A stretch of 6,698 nt of DNA from Geobacter sp. GTDB taxonomy: Bacteria > Desulfobacterota > Desulfuromonadia > Geobacterales > Geobacteraceae. The translations under genes and the position numbers were made by a program. Under the pieces are notes generated by a model. It made no database searches and had not been told where the DNA came from. It worked only from the letters and a program-made list of their open reading frames with translations. Below are positions 1 to 6,698 of the stretch, in pieces; positions within the stretch are counted from its first letter, which is position 1, and each line of letters begins with the position of its first letter. The stretch is taken from positions 1 to 6,698 of the forward strand of contig DNRQ01000184.1 of the NCBI GenBank assembly GCA_003499925.1, in the 5' to 3' direction.

Positions 1-1
1 C

Positions 2-784
<783 letters not shown>

Positions 785-789
785 AAGCG

Positions 790-831
790 GTTCAAAGTTC
801 TACGTTCTAAGTTCTAAGTTCTAAGTTCAAA
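790..831 (+). repeat. Six tandem heptamers, GTTCTAA type
   Basis: Directly after pyrB, six 7-bp units follow without a break: GTTCAAA, GTTCTAC, GTTCTAA three times, then GTTCAAA. The array begins 5 bp after the pyrB stop. It has no start codon or ribosome binding site of its own and looks non-coding. It forms the left arm of an imperfect inverted repeat with 851-881. Function is unknown; it could fold in the mRNA between pyrB and pyrC or be a neutral slippage-prone repeat. Confidence 0.85.
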
Positions 832-850
832 ATTCTTTGTTTTTGATATT

Positions 851-881
851 AACCTTGAACCTTGAACATAGAACCTTGAAC
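851..881 (+). repeat. Tandem heptamers, AACCTTG type; right arm of an inverted repeat
   Basis: Units AACCTTG, AACCTTG, AACATAG and AACCTTG plus a partial AAC. The last 14 bases (868-881) match the reverse complement of 790-803 at 12 of 14 positions, and the next heptamers also pair imperfectly with the left array. An RNA hairpin with arms of about 30 nt and a loop of about 20-30 nt is therefore possible. No long T-run follows the right arm, so this is not a standard terminator. Confidence 0.75.
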
Positions 882-889
882 AGGTTTTG

Positions 890-913
890 CCTTGACCTTA
901 ACCTTAACCTTAA
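890..913 (+). repeat. Four tandem hexamers CCTTRA upstream of pyrC
   Basis: CCTTGA is followed by three copies of CCTTAA, ending 10 bp before the pyrC Shine-Dalgarno sequence. The same hexamer in a longer array lies before the radical SAM gene (3698-3763), and its reverse complement GGTTAAGGT directly follows the pyrC stop (2212-2220). These appear to be one repeat family scattered through the cluster. Confidence 0.8.
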
Positions 914-922
914 TCTGTCTTT

Positions 923-930
923 AAGAGGTG
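923..930 (+). promoter_or_regulatory. Ribosome binding site that decides the pyrC start
   Basis: AAGAGGTG ends 6 nt before ATG 937, a normal Shine-Dalgarno distance. A GTG at 928, in the same frame, would give three extra residues, but it lies inside this Shine-Dalgarno sequence and has no good site of its own. ATG 937 is therefore preferred. Confidence 0.8.
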
Positions 931-936
931 CTTGAT

Positions 937-2211
937 ATGAATCTGTTGATAGTAGGCGGGCGCTTGATAGATCCCTCGCAGGGGATTGACGAGACTATGG
1001 ACATCTTGATCGCCGACGGCGTGGTTCTGGAATTGGGCCATGGCCTGACGGCGCCGGAAGGGACGCAGAGCATCGATGCGGCAGGTCTCATCGTTACCCC
1101 GGGACTGATCGACATGCACGTGCATTTGCGCGACCCGGGACTTGAGTACAAGGAAGACATCGCCACCGGCAGCCGCGCTGCCGCAGCGGGGGGATTCACC
1201 TCGGTCGCCTGCATGCCCAATACCTCTCCGGTGATCGACAACAAGGCGGTCACCTCATACATCCTTAACAAGGCGAGAAACGAGGCGGTGGTCAACGTGT
1301 TCCCGATCGGGGCCATCACCAAGGGGAGCAAGGGCGAGAGCCTGGCCGAGATGGGTGAGCTCAAGGAGGCGGGGTGCGTCGCGGTTTCGGACGACGGCAA
1401 GCCGGTGGCAAGCGCCGAGCTGATGCGCCGCGCGCTCGAGTACGCCAAGGGAGTAGGGATCACCGTGATCTCCCATTCAGAGGAGATCTCCCTGGTGGGC
1501 GAGGGAGTCATGAACGAGGGATTCACCTCTACCGAACTCGGCCTCAAGGGGATTCCCTGGGCTGCCGAGGACGTCGCGGTCGCCCGCGAGGTTTATCTGG
1601 CGGAGTTCACCGGCGCCCCGGTGCATATCGCGCACATCTCCACTGTCGGCTCGGCGCGCATCATCCGCAATGCCAAGGCCAGGGGGGTGCAGGTCACCTG
1701 CGAGACGGCGCCGCACTACTTCACCCTTACCGATGAGGCCGTGCTGGGCTACAACACCAACGCCAAGATGAACCCCCCCTTGAGAACGTCCGGCGACGTC
1801 GCCGCCATGAAGGCCGGGCTTGCCGACGGCACCATCGACGCGATCGCCACGGACCACGCGCCGCATCATCCGGACGAGAAGGATGTCGAGTTCAACGTCG
1901 CGTTAAACGGCATCGTCGGCCTGGAGACCTCGCTGCCCCTCTCCCTCAAGCTGGTCGAGGAGGGGTGCCTGGACCTTAAGGCGCTGGTGTCGCTTATGTC
2001 ATGCAACCCGGCGAAAATCCTCGGTCTTGAGCGCGGCACGCTGAAGCCGGGTGCCGTTGCCGACGTCACCATCATCGACCCGCTCAAGCAGTGGCAGGTG
2101 AGCGCCGAGAAGATGGAGTCGAAGTCGAAGAACAGCCCGTTTCTGGGGTGGCAGATGAAAGGTGCCGCCGTCTACACCATCGTGAAGGGGCAGGTGGTGC
2201 ACAAGGCGTAG
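937..2211 (+). CDS. pyrC: Dihydroorotase, type I (zinc amidohydrolase)
   Basis: Cytosolic enzyme that reversibly cyclises N-carbamoyl-L-aspartate to dihydroorotate, the third step of the pathway (EC 3.5.2.3). The protein is 424 residues, normal for the long type I family and unlike the ~350-residue E. coli type. Seen: an N-terminal beta-sandwich segment (about 1-55), the metal motif DMHVHLRDPG with His61 and His63, the substrate-binding MPNT at 93-96, SDDG with Asp152/Asp153, His180 (ISHSEE), His233 (IAHIST), ETAPHY at 256-261, MNPPLR at 278-283 and the catalytic ATDHAPHH with Asp306, and a C-terminal strand region. Known for the family: in the Aquifex enzyme an aspartate at the 153 position replaces the carboxylated lysine of other dihydroorotases, and that enzyme needs its PyrB partner for full activity. 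The residues here fit that pattern. PyrB directly upstream makes a PyrB-PyrC complex plausible, by inference. All metal ligands are present, so it is unlikely to be an inactive PyrC' homologue. Confidence 0.97.
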   Translation: MNLLIVGGRLIDPSQGIDETMDILIADGVVLELGHGLTAPEGTQSIDAAGLIVTPGLIDMHVHLRDPGLEYKEDIATGSRAAAAGGFTSVACMPNTSPVIDNKAVTSYILNKARNEAVVNVFPIGAITKGSKGESLAEMGELKEAGCVAVSDDGKPVASAELMRRALEYAKGVGITVISHSEEISLVGEGVMNEGFTSTELGLKGIPWAAEDVAVAREVYLAEFTGAPVHIAHISTVGSARIIRNAKARGVQVTCETAPHYFTLTDEAVLGYNTNAKMNPPLRTSGDVAAMKAGLADGTIDAIATDHAPHHPDEKDVEFNVALNGIVGLETSLPLSLKLVEEGCLDLKALVSLMSCNPAKILGLERGTLKPGAVADVTIIDPLKQWQVSAEKMESKSKNSPFLGWQMKGAAVYTIVKGQVVHKA

Positions 2212-2220
2212 GGTTAAGGT
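2212..2220 (+). repeat. Single GGTTAAGGT unit at the pyrC stop
   Basis: GGTTAAGGT starts on the base after the pyrC TAG. It is the exact reverse complement of ACCTTAACC, the repeat before pyrC and before the radical SAM gene. AAGGT units also follow the stop of the radical SAM gene (4706-4710) and overlap the stop of carA. As a single 9-bp match it is weak alone and counts only as part of that pattern. Confidence 0.4.
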
Positions 2221-2234
2221 CGACCCTCCCCCAG

Positions 2235-2255
2235 CCCCTCCCATAAAGGGAGGGG
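2235..2255 (+). repeat. G/C-rich hairpin, 8-bp stem
   Basis: CCCCTCCC (2235-2242), loop ATAAA, GGGAGGGG (2248-2255) is a perfect 8-bp stem. No T-run follows, so it is not a standard terminator. The hairpin after carA (3621-3641) has the same design, with stem CCCTCCCC and loop TTGAA, which suggests a shared REP-like intergenic element family. It could slow exonucleases or pause transcription; neither can be shown here. Confidence 0.75.
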
Positions 2256-2293
2256 GGTATGGTCCCATCTACTTTGGTGGGTGATGGAGGGGG

Positions 2294-2332
2294 CTCCCTA
2301 ACCCTCTCCCCTCGTGGGAGAGGGTTAGGGAG
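2294..2332 (+). repeat. Perfect 17-bp palindromic stem-loop (REP-like)
   Basis: The left arm CTCCCTAACCCTCTCCC (2294-2310) is the exact reverse complement of 2316-2332, with loop CTCGT. A 17-bp G/C-rich stem with no mismatch is far beyond chance. It ends 13 nt before the terminator-like hairpin at 2346 and carries no T-run itself. Its G- and C-rich arms could also cross-pair with those of the hairpin at 2235-2255, giving alternative folds. It is most likely a dispersed REP-type palindrome. Confidence 0.9.
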
Positions 2333-2345
2333 AGGGGCGAATTCA

Positions 2346-2372
2346 GCAAGTCACCCTGACTCGCATTTTTTT
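2346..2372 (+). terminator. Rho-independent terminator-like hairpin between pyrC and carA
   Basis: GCAAGTCA (2346-2353), loop CCC, TGACTCGC (2357-2364) pairs at 7 of 8 positions with one A-C mismatch, then A and seven T (2366-2372). This is the form of an intrinsic terminator on the + strand. It lies 68 nt before the carA ATG, inside what would otherwise be one pyrBC-carA-carB transcript. It may end the pyrBC message, with carA having its own promoter, or act as a conditional attenuator. The stem is short (core 5 bp), so termination may be partial. I see no leader peptide, and no clear PyrR-type binding loop next to it. Confidence 0.6.
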
Positions 2373-2440
2373 AAACCATACTGTTTATCAATTCGCGTCA
2401 CTGCGCGACACAGCATTAAAACGGATTCGGGAGAAGAAAC
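2373..2440 (+). promoter_or_regulatory. carA leader with small hairpin and ribosome binding site
   Basis: This AT-richer stretch follows the terminator-like site. It contains a small hairpin CGCG-TCACTG-CGCG (2394-2407) and the carA Shine-Dalgarno GGGAGAAG (2429-2436). If transcription stops at 2372, a carA promoter should lie in or near this stretch, but I see no clear pair of -35 and -10 boxes. The regulatory role is inference; only the ribosome binding site is firm. Confidence 0.35.
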
Positions 2441-3568
2441 ATGAAAGCAGTACTGGCTCTGGCGGACGGCCGGATCTTCACTGGCAAGGCCTTCGGCGCA
2501 TCGGGCGAAACATCTGGCGAGGTTGTCTTCAACACCGCCATGTCGGGATATCAGGAGGTGCTGACCGACCCTTCCTACAAGGGGCAGATGGTCACCATGA
2601 CCTACACCCAGATCGGCAACACCGGGATCAACCCCGAGGACGTGGAAAGCGGCCAGCTCTACCTGTCGGGTTTCATCGTCAGGGAATACATGGACTGCTA
2701 CTCCAACTGGCGCGCGACCATGAGCCTCGACGCCTACCTGAAGGAGCACGGCATCATCGGCATCCAGGGGATCGACACGCGCGCGCTGACCCGGCACCTG
2801 CGCGACAAGGGGGCGCAAAACGGCATCATCTCCACCATCGACTTCGACCCGGAGAGCCTGGTCAGGAAGGCGCGCGGCATCCCCTCCATGAGCGGGCTCG
2901 ACCTCGCCTCGGGTGTGAGCTGCACGGCCCCCTACCACTGGACCGAGGGGCTCTGGGACCTGGAGAGCGGCTACCCGCAGGTCGACCGGAAGGATCTCAA
3001 GTACAAGGTGGTAGCCTACGACTTCGGGATCAAGCTGAACATCCTGCGCTGCCTGGTCTCGGCCGGCTGCGACGTGACCGTGGTGCCGGCAACCTTCCCG
3101 GCCGAGTCCGCGCTCGCCATGAACCCCGACGGCATCTTCCTTTCCAACGGCCCGGGCGACCCGGAGCCGATGAAGGCGGTCATCGAGAACATCAAGGCGT
3201 TCGTGGGGAAGAAGCCGATCTTCGGCATCTGCCTGGGGCACCAGCTCCTTGGGCTTGCCCTGGGCGGGCGCACCCTGAAGCTCAAGTTCGGAAACCACGG
3301 CTCCAACCTCCCCGTCATGGATATGGAAACCGGCAAGGTTGAGATAACCGCTCAGAACCACGGCTTTTCCGTGGACATCCTGTCGCTTGCCCACGCAAGC
3401 GAGTTGGCGCACGAGAACCTGAACGACCAGACCGTGGAGGGGATGCGGCACAAGAATCTCCCGATCTTCTCGGTTCAGCACCACCCCGAGGCCTCTCCGG
3501 GCCCGCACGACTCGCACTATCTGTTCGACAGGTTCGTGGAAATGATGGAGAAGGAAAAACAAAGGTAA
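2441..3568 (+). CDS. carA: Carbamoyl-phosphate synthetase small subunit (glutamine amidotransferase)
   Basis: Hydrolyses glutamine and passes ammonia through a tunnel to CarB for carbamoyl phosphate synthesis (EC 6.3.5.5), feeding both pyrimidine and arginine synthesis in the cytosol. The 375 residues match the usual 360-390. Seen: the CarA-specific N-terminal domain with GEVVFNTAMSGYQE (about 26-39), DPSYKGQ and QGIDTRALTRHLR (109-121); then YDFGIKLNILR leading into the class I amidotransferase domain, SNGPGDPEP, the nucleophile motif FGICLGHQ with Cys264, and QHHPEASPGPHD with His348 and Glu350 completing the triad. ATG 2441 is chosen because GGAG lies 7 nt upstream and the protein begins at the usual family point. 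The stop codon lies within a purine-rich hexamer array, so the final residues Q-R are encoded by repeat sequence. Its partner carB is not adjacent but begins 1364 bp downstream, beyond a radical SAM gene. Confidence 0.98.
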   Translation: MKAVLALADGRIFTGKAFGASGETSGEVVFNTAMSGYQEVLTDPSYKGQMVTMTYTQIGNTGINPEDVESGQLYLSGFIVREYMDCYSNWRATMSLDAYLKEHGIIGIQGIDTRALTRHLRDKGAQNGIISTIDFDPESLVRKARGIPSMSGLDLASGVSCTAPYHWTEGLWDLESGYPQVDRKDLKYKVVAYDFGIKLNILRCLVSAGCDVTVVPATFPAESALAMNPDGIFLSNGPGDPEPMKAVIENIKAFVGKKPIFGICLGHQLLGLALGGRTLKLKFGNHGSNLPVMDMETGKVEITAQNHGFSVDILSLAHASELAHENLNDQTVEGMRHKNLPIFSVQHHPEASPGPHDSHYLFDRFVEMMEKEKQR

Positions 3569-3602
3569 AGGTACAGGTAGAGGTAAAGGTAGAGGTAGAG
3601 GT
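3561..3602 (+). repeat. Seven tandem hexamers, ARAGGT type, overlapping the carA stop
   Basis: Units AAAGGT, AAAGGT, ACAGGT, AGAGGT, AAAGGT, AGAGGT, AGAGGT. The carA TAA (3566-3568) lies in the first two units. The array is roughly complementary to the TTWACC array at 3698-3763: GGTAAA pairs fully with TTTACC, and GGTAGA pairs with TTAACC apart from one mismatch and a G-U wobble. The two arrays could close a long imperfect stem around the intergenic region. It has gene-start-like purine runs but no start codon with an open frame. Confidence 0.85.
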
Positions 3603-3620
3603 CCCCCATCCCCACCCCGA

Positions 3621-3641
3621 CCCTCCCCTTGAAGGGGAGGG
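3621..3641 (+). repeat. G/C-rich hairpin after carA
   Basis: CCCTCCCC, loop TTGAA, GGGGAGGG; counting the T-A pairs the palindrome is CCCTCCCCTT-G-AAGGGGAGGG. Like the hairpin at 2235-2255 it has an 8-bp G/C stem and a 5-nt A/T-rich loop, and no T-run follows, so it is REP-like rather than a standard terminator. Confidence 0.75.
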
Positions 3642-3673
3642 GGAAGGCTGCTAACGGGGGAAGGCTGCTAACG
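3640..3673 (+). repeat. Exact 17-bp tandem duplication
   Basis: GGGGAAGGCTGCTAACG occurs twice in direct succession (3640-3656 and 3657-3673) with no difference, followed by another GGG. An identical tandem copy in non-coding DNA suggests a recent slippage or duplication event. It adds a stop (TAA 3652-3654) in the frame of the downstream gene, after which that frame stays open to 4698. Confidence 0.9.
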
Positions 3674-3697
3674 GGGCGACAGGGATAGCAGTTAATC

Positions 3698-3763
3698 TTT
3701 ACCTTAACCTTAACCTTTACCTTAACCTTAACCTTAACCTTAACCTTAACCTTAACCTTAACC
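3698..3763 (+). repeat. Eleven tandem hexamers TTWACC before the radical SAM gene
   Basis: Nine copies of TTAACC and two of TTTACC (3698-3703 and 3716-3721) run without interruption for 66 bp. Two further near-repeats of the form TTAACCTGCTTWTTTA follow (3758-3772 and 3775-3790), the second ending on the A of the start codon. Because the unit is six bases, copy-number change would not shift the reading frame. The array is pyrimidine- and A-rich, lacks purine runs and offers no ribosome binding site. It may pair with the ARAGGT array at 3561-3602. Confidence 0.92.
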
Positions 3764-3789
3764 TGCTTTTTACCTTAACCTGCTTATTT

Positions 3790-4701
3790 ATGCGATACAT
3801 CGATCTTTACCATAGCGGAGAGCTGATCCGGCGCATCAGGGCCGGCTATGCCCGTCTCGCTTCCTGCGACCTCTGCCCACACGCCTGCGGTGTGAACCGC
3901 CTGGCGGGAGAGGTCGGTCTTTGCGGCGGCGGCAGGACGCCTCGCATCGCCTCAGCCAGCATCCACAGGGGCGAGGAGCCGCCCATCTCGGGAAGCAGGG
4001 GGTCGGGCACGATCTTCCTGTCCGGTTGCACGCTCAACTGCCGGTTCTGTCAGAACTTTCCGATCAGCCAGCTGCGTAACGGCACGGATCTCTCCACCGG
4101 ACAGCTGGCAGAAAAGATGCTCGGGCTGCAGCTTAAGGGCGCCCACAACATAAACTTCGTCACGCCGAGCCACTTCACGCCGCAGATCCTGGCCTCCCTA
4201 TACCTGGCTATTCGCAAAGGGTTCAAACTGCCGATCGTGTGGAACACGAGTGGGTACGAGCGGCTCGACACGCTTAGCCTTCTGGACGGTGTGGTCGACA
4301 TCTACCTGCCGGACATGAAGTACGCCTCGGAGGAAGAGGCGCTCTGGATCTCCTCTGCGCCGGGGTATCCCGGGATAAACCGCCCTGCGGTGGGCGAGAT
4401 GCTGCGCCAGGTGGGGCATCTGGAGTGCGATGAGGATGGCATCGGCAGAAAAGGGCTGATCATCCGGCACCTGGTCCTTCCGGAGGGGAGGGCGGGGAGC
4501 GCAGAAACCCTTGCCTGGATCGCCGAGCATCTCGGCACCGAGACCCACATAGCGCTGATGAGCCAGTACTTCCCGGCGCACGTTGCCGGAGAGACCACGG
4601 GAATCGAGAGAAGGATCACGCCCGAGGAGTACGGCGCAGCGGTCGAGGCTTTGGAAGAGTGCGATCTGGAGAACGGCTGGGTGCAGGACGAGCCGGGGTA
4701 G
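3790..4701 (+). CDS. PflX-like radical SAM protein of unknown substrate
   Basis: A 303-residue protein of the PflX type (homologues of pyruvate formate-lyase activating enzymes, COG1313 style). Seen: an N-terminal cysteine cluster CDLCPHACGVNR with Cys26, Cys29 and Cys33, plus Cys45 in VGLCGGG; the radical SAM motif GCTLNCRFCQN with Cys80, Cys84 and Cys87 (CX3CX2C) that would hold the 4Fe-4S cluster binding S-adenosylmethionine; NFVTPSHFTPQI at about 122-133; LPDMKYA; and a C-terminal MSQYFPAH and ENGWVQD typical of the family. The four N-terminal cysteines may bind a second metal site, by inference. No glycyl radical enzyme lies in the window, so the often-given label of pyruvate formate-lyase activator is not supported. 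ATG 3790 is the first start in frame; the frame is open back to 3655 but holds no ATG, GTG or TTG. No Shine-Dalgarno is visible, as the hexamer array runs nearly to the start. It lies between carA and carB, for no known reason. Substrate unknown. Confidence 0.9.
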   Translation: MRYIDLYHSGELIRRIRAGYARLASCDLCPHACGVNRLAGEVGLCGGGRTPRIASASIHRGEEPPISGSRGSGTIFLSGCTLNCRFCQNFPISQLRNGTDLSTGQLAEKMLGLQLKGAHNINFVTPSHFTPQILASLYLAIRKGFKLPIVWNTSGYERLDTLSLLDGVVDIYLPDMKYASEEEALWISSAPGYPGINRPAVGEMLRQVGHLECDEDGIGRKGLIIRHLVLPEGRAGSAETLAWIAEHLGTETHIALMSQYFPAHVAGETTGIERRITPEEYGAAVEALEECDLENGWVQDEPG

Positions 4702-4704
4702 TTT

Positions 4705-4718
4705 CAAGGTCCGCCTTG
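4705..4718 (+). repeat. Small hairpin just after the radical SAM gene
   Basis: CAAGG (4705-4709), loop TCCG, CCTTG (4714-4718). The stem is only 5 bp and no T-run follows, so it is not a terminator. It repeats the pattern of an AAGGT unit right after a stop codon, with CCTT units later, seen in the other gaps. Confidence 0.4.
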
Positions 4719-4725
4719 CTTTGAA

Positions 4726-4832
4726 GTCCCCCTTTGACAAAGGGGGATTTAGGGGGATTTGATTTTGACTGTCGAGGCAAGCTTGGGAGCAGAGGCAAAT
4801 CCCCCCCGACCCCCCTTTTTCAAAGGGGGGAG
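4726..4832 (+). mobile_element. MITE- or REP-like inverted-repeat element without a coding gene
   Basis: A left arm of 35 bp (4726-4760) and a right arm of 36 bp (4797-4832) are imperfect reverse complements around a 36-bp centre. Each arm contains its own hairpin: CCCCCTTT-GAC-AAAGGGGG at 4728-4746 and CCCCCCTTT-TTC-AAAGGGGGG at 4810-4830. The left arm then has GGGGGATTT twice (4742-4750 and 4752-4760). Similar C5TTT/AAAG5 palindromes are familiar as dispersed intergenic repeats in many Gram-negative genomes. The paired-hairpin form suggests a small non-autonomous element moved by a REP-type (IS200-like) transposase elsewhere. I see no clear target-site duplication, and no T-run that would make either hairpin a + strand terminator. 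Confidence 0.6.
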
Positions 4833-4850
4833 AGTTGGGATGATAACGGC

Positions 4851-4932
4851 AACCATAAATTACTGCTTAAATAAATAGTATTTAACTGCTTAATACTGAG
4901 AGTATAACTGAGAATAAACGGAGTGATTTACC
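4851..4932 (+). promoter_or_regulatory. AT-rich carB leader with nested repeats; possible promoter
   Basis: After G/C-rich surroundings the sequence turns AT-rich up to the carB start. It holds two copies of ACTGCTTAA (4862-4870, 4885-4893), CTGAGA twice (4896-4901, 4908-4913), and short inverted repeats: TTAAAT/ATTTAA (4867-4872, 4880-4885), AGTATT/AATACT (4877-4882, 4892-4897) and ATACT-GAG-AGTAT (4893-4905). TATAAC (4903-4908) could be a -10 box with a poor -35 (TTTAAC, 4881-4886, spacer 16). GGAG (4920-4923), 9 nt before ATG, is the carB ribosome binding site. The base composition and palindromes fit a promoter or operator for carB, but this is inference. Confidence 0.4.

Positions 4933-6698
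<1,766 letters not shown>

Noticed and set aside
785..850. Intrinsic terminator after pyrB using CAAAG (793-797) and CTTTG (835-839) followed by T5
   Set aside because: The stem is 5 bp, A/T-rich and closes a 37-nt loop, too weak to call a terminator.
928..936. GTG 928 as the pyrC start
   Set aside because: It overlaps the Shine-Dalgarno AAGAGGTG that serves ATG 937, and type I dihydroorotases begin at the equivalent of MNLLIVGG.
2259..2444. Small plus-strand ORF of 61 codons between pyrC and carA
   Set aside because: It runs through the two palindromes and the terminator, has no ribosome binding site, and its sequence reflects the repeats.
2351..3562. A 403-residue open frame on the minus strand across carA
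   Set aside because: Same cause as over carB: a GC-driven mirror frame with no known motif, lying over an intact and conserved carA.
3698..3763. TTAACC array as a telomere-like or CRISPR repeat
   Set aside because: Units are 6 bp with no spacers, so it is not CRISPR, and an internal position between two genes in a bacterial cluster gives no support for a chromosome end.
3790..4701. Radical SAM gene as a true pyruvate formate-lyase activating enzyme
   Set aside because: There is no glycyl radical enzyme in the window, and the N-terminal CDLCPHACGVNR cluster is typical of the uncharacterised PflX type, so a specific substrate would be invented.

Overview
The window holds most of a de novo pyrimidine biosynthesis cluster, with every gene on the + strand: pyrB (aspartate carbamoyltransferase, 5' end missing), pyrC (dihydroorotase), carA (carbamoyl-phosphate synthetase small subunit), a PflX-like radical SAM protein, and carB (carbamoyl-phosphate synthetase large subunit, cut by the right edge). 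The high-GC coding bias, the type I pyrC next to a Bacillus-style pyrB without pyrI, the radical SAM gene between carA and carB, and G/C-rich and TTAACC-type intergenic repeats together suggest a Geobacter-like member of the Desulfuromonadota. That placement is inference from gene order and style and was not checked by a search.

Layout: pyrB 2-784; gap of 152 bp with heptamer and hexamer repeats; pyrC 937-2211; gap of 229 bp with two G/C-rich hairpins and then a terminator-like hairpin plus T7 just before carA; carA 2441-3568; gap of 221 bp with two opposed hexamer arrays, a hairpin and a 17-bp tandem duplication; radical SAM gene 3790-4701; gap of 231 bp with a MITE-like inverted repeat and an AT-rich carB leader; carB 4933 to the end. 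No gene-free stretch exceeds 300 bp, and I found no tRNA, rRNA, CRISPR array or transposase gene.

CarA and CarB make carbamoyl phosphate from glutamine, bicarbonate and ATP. PyrB condenses it with aspartate, and PyrC cyclises carbamoyl-aspartate to dihydroorotate, so the four known genes cover the first three steps of UMP synthesis. The radical SAM protein has no known place in that pathway.

The enzymes look ordinary and intact. The unusual content lies between them: all four intergenic gaps carry structured or tandem repeats, a terminator-like site splits pyrBC from carA, and the radical SAM gene starts without a visible ribosome binding site directly after a hexamer array. I see no convincing new defence, mobile or secondary-metabolite system here.
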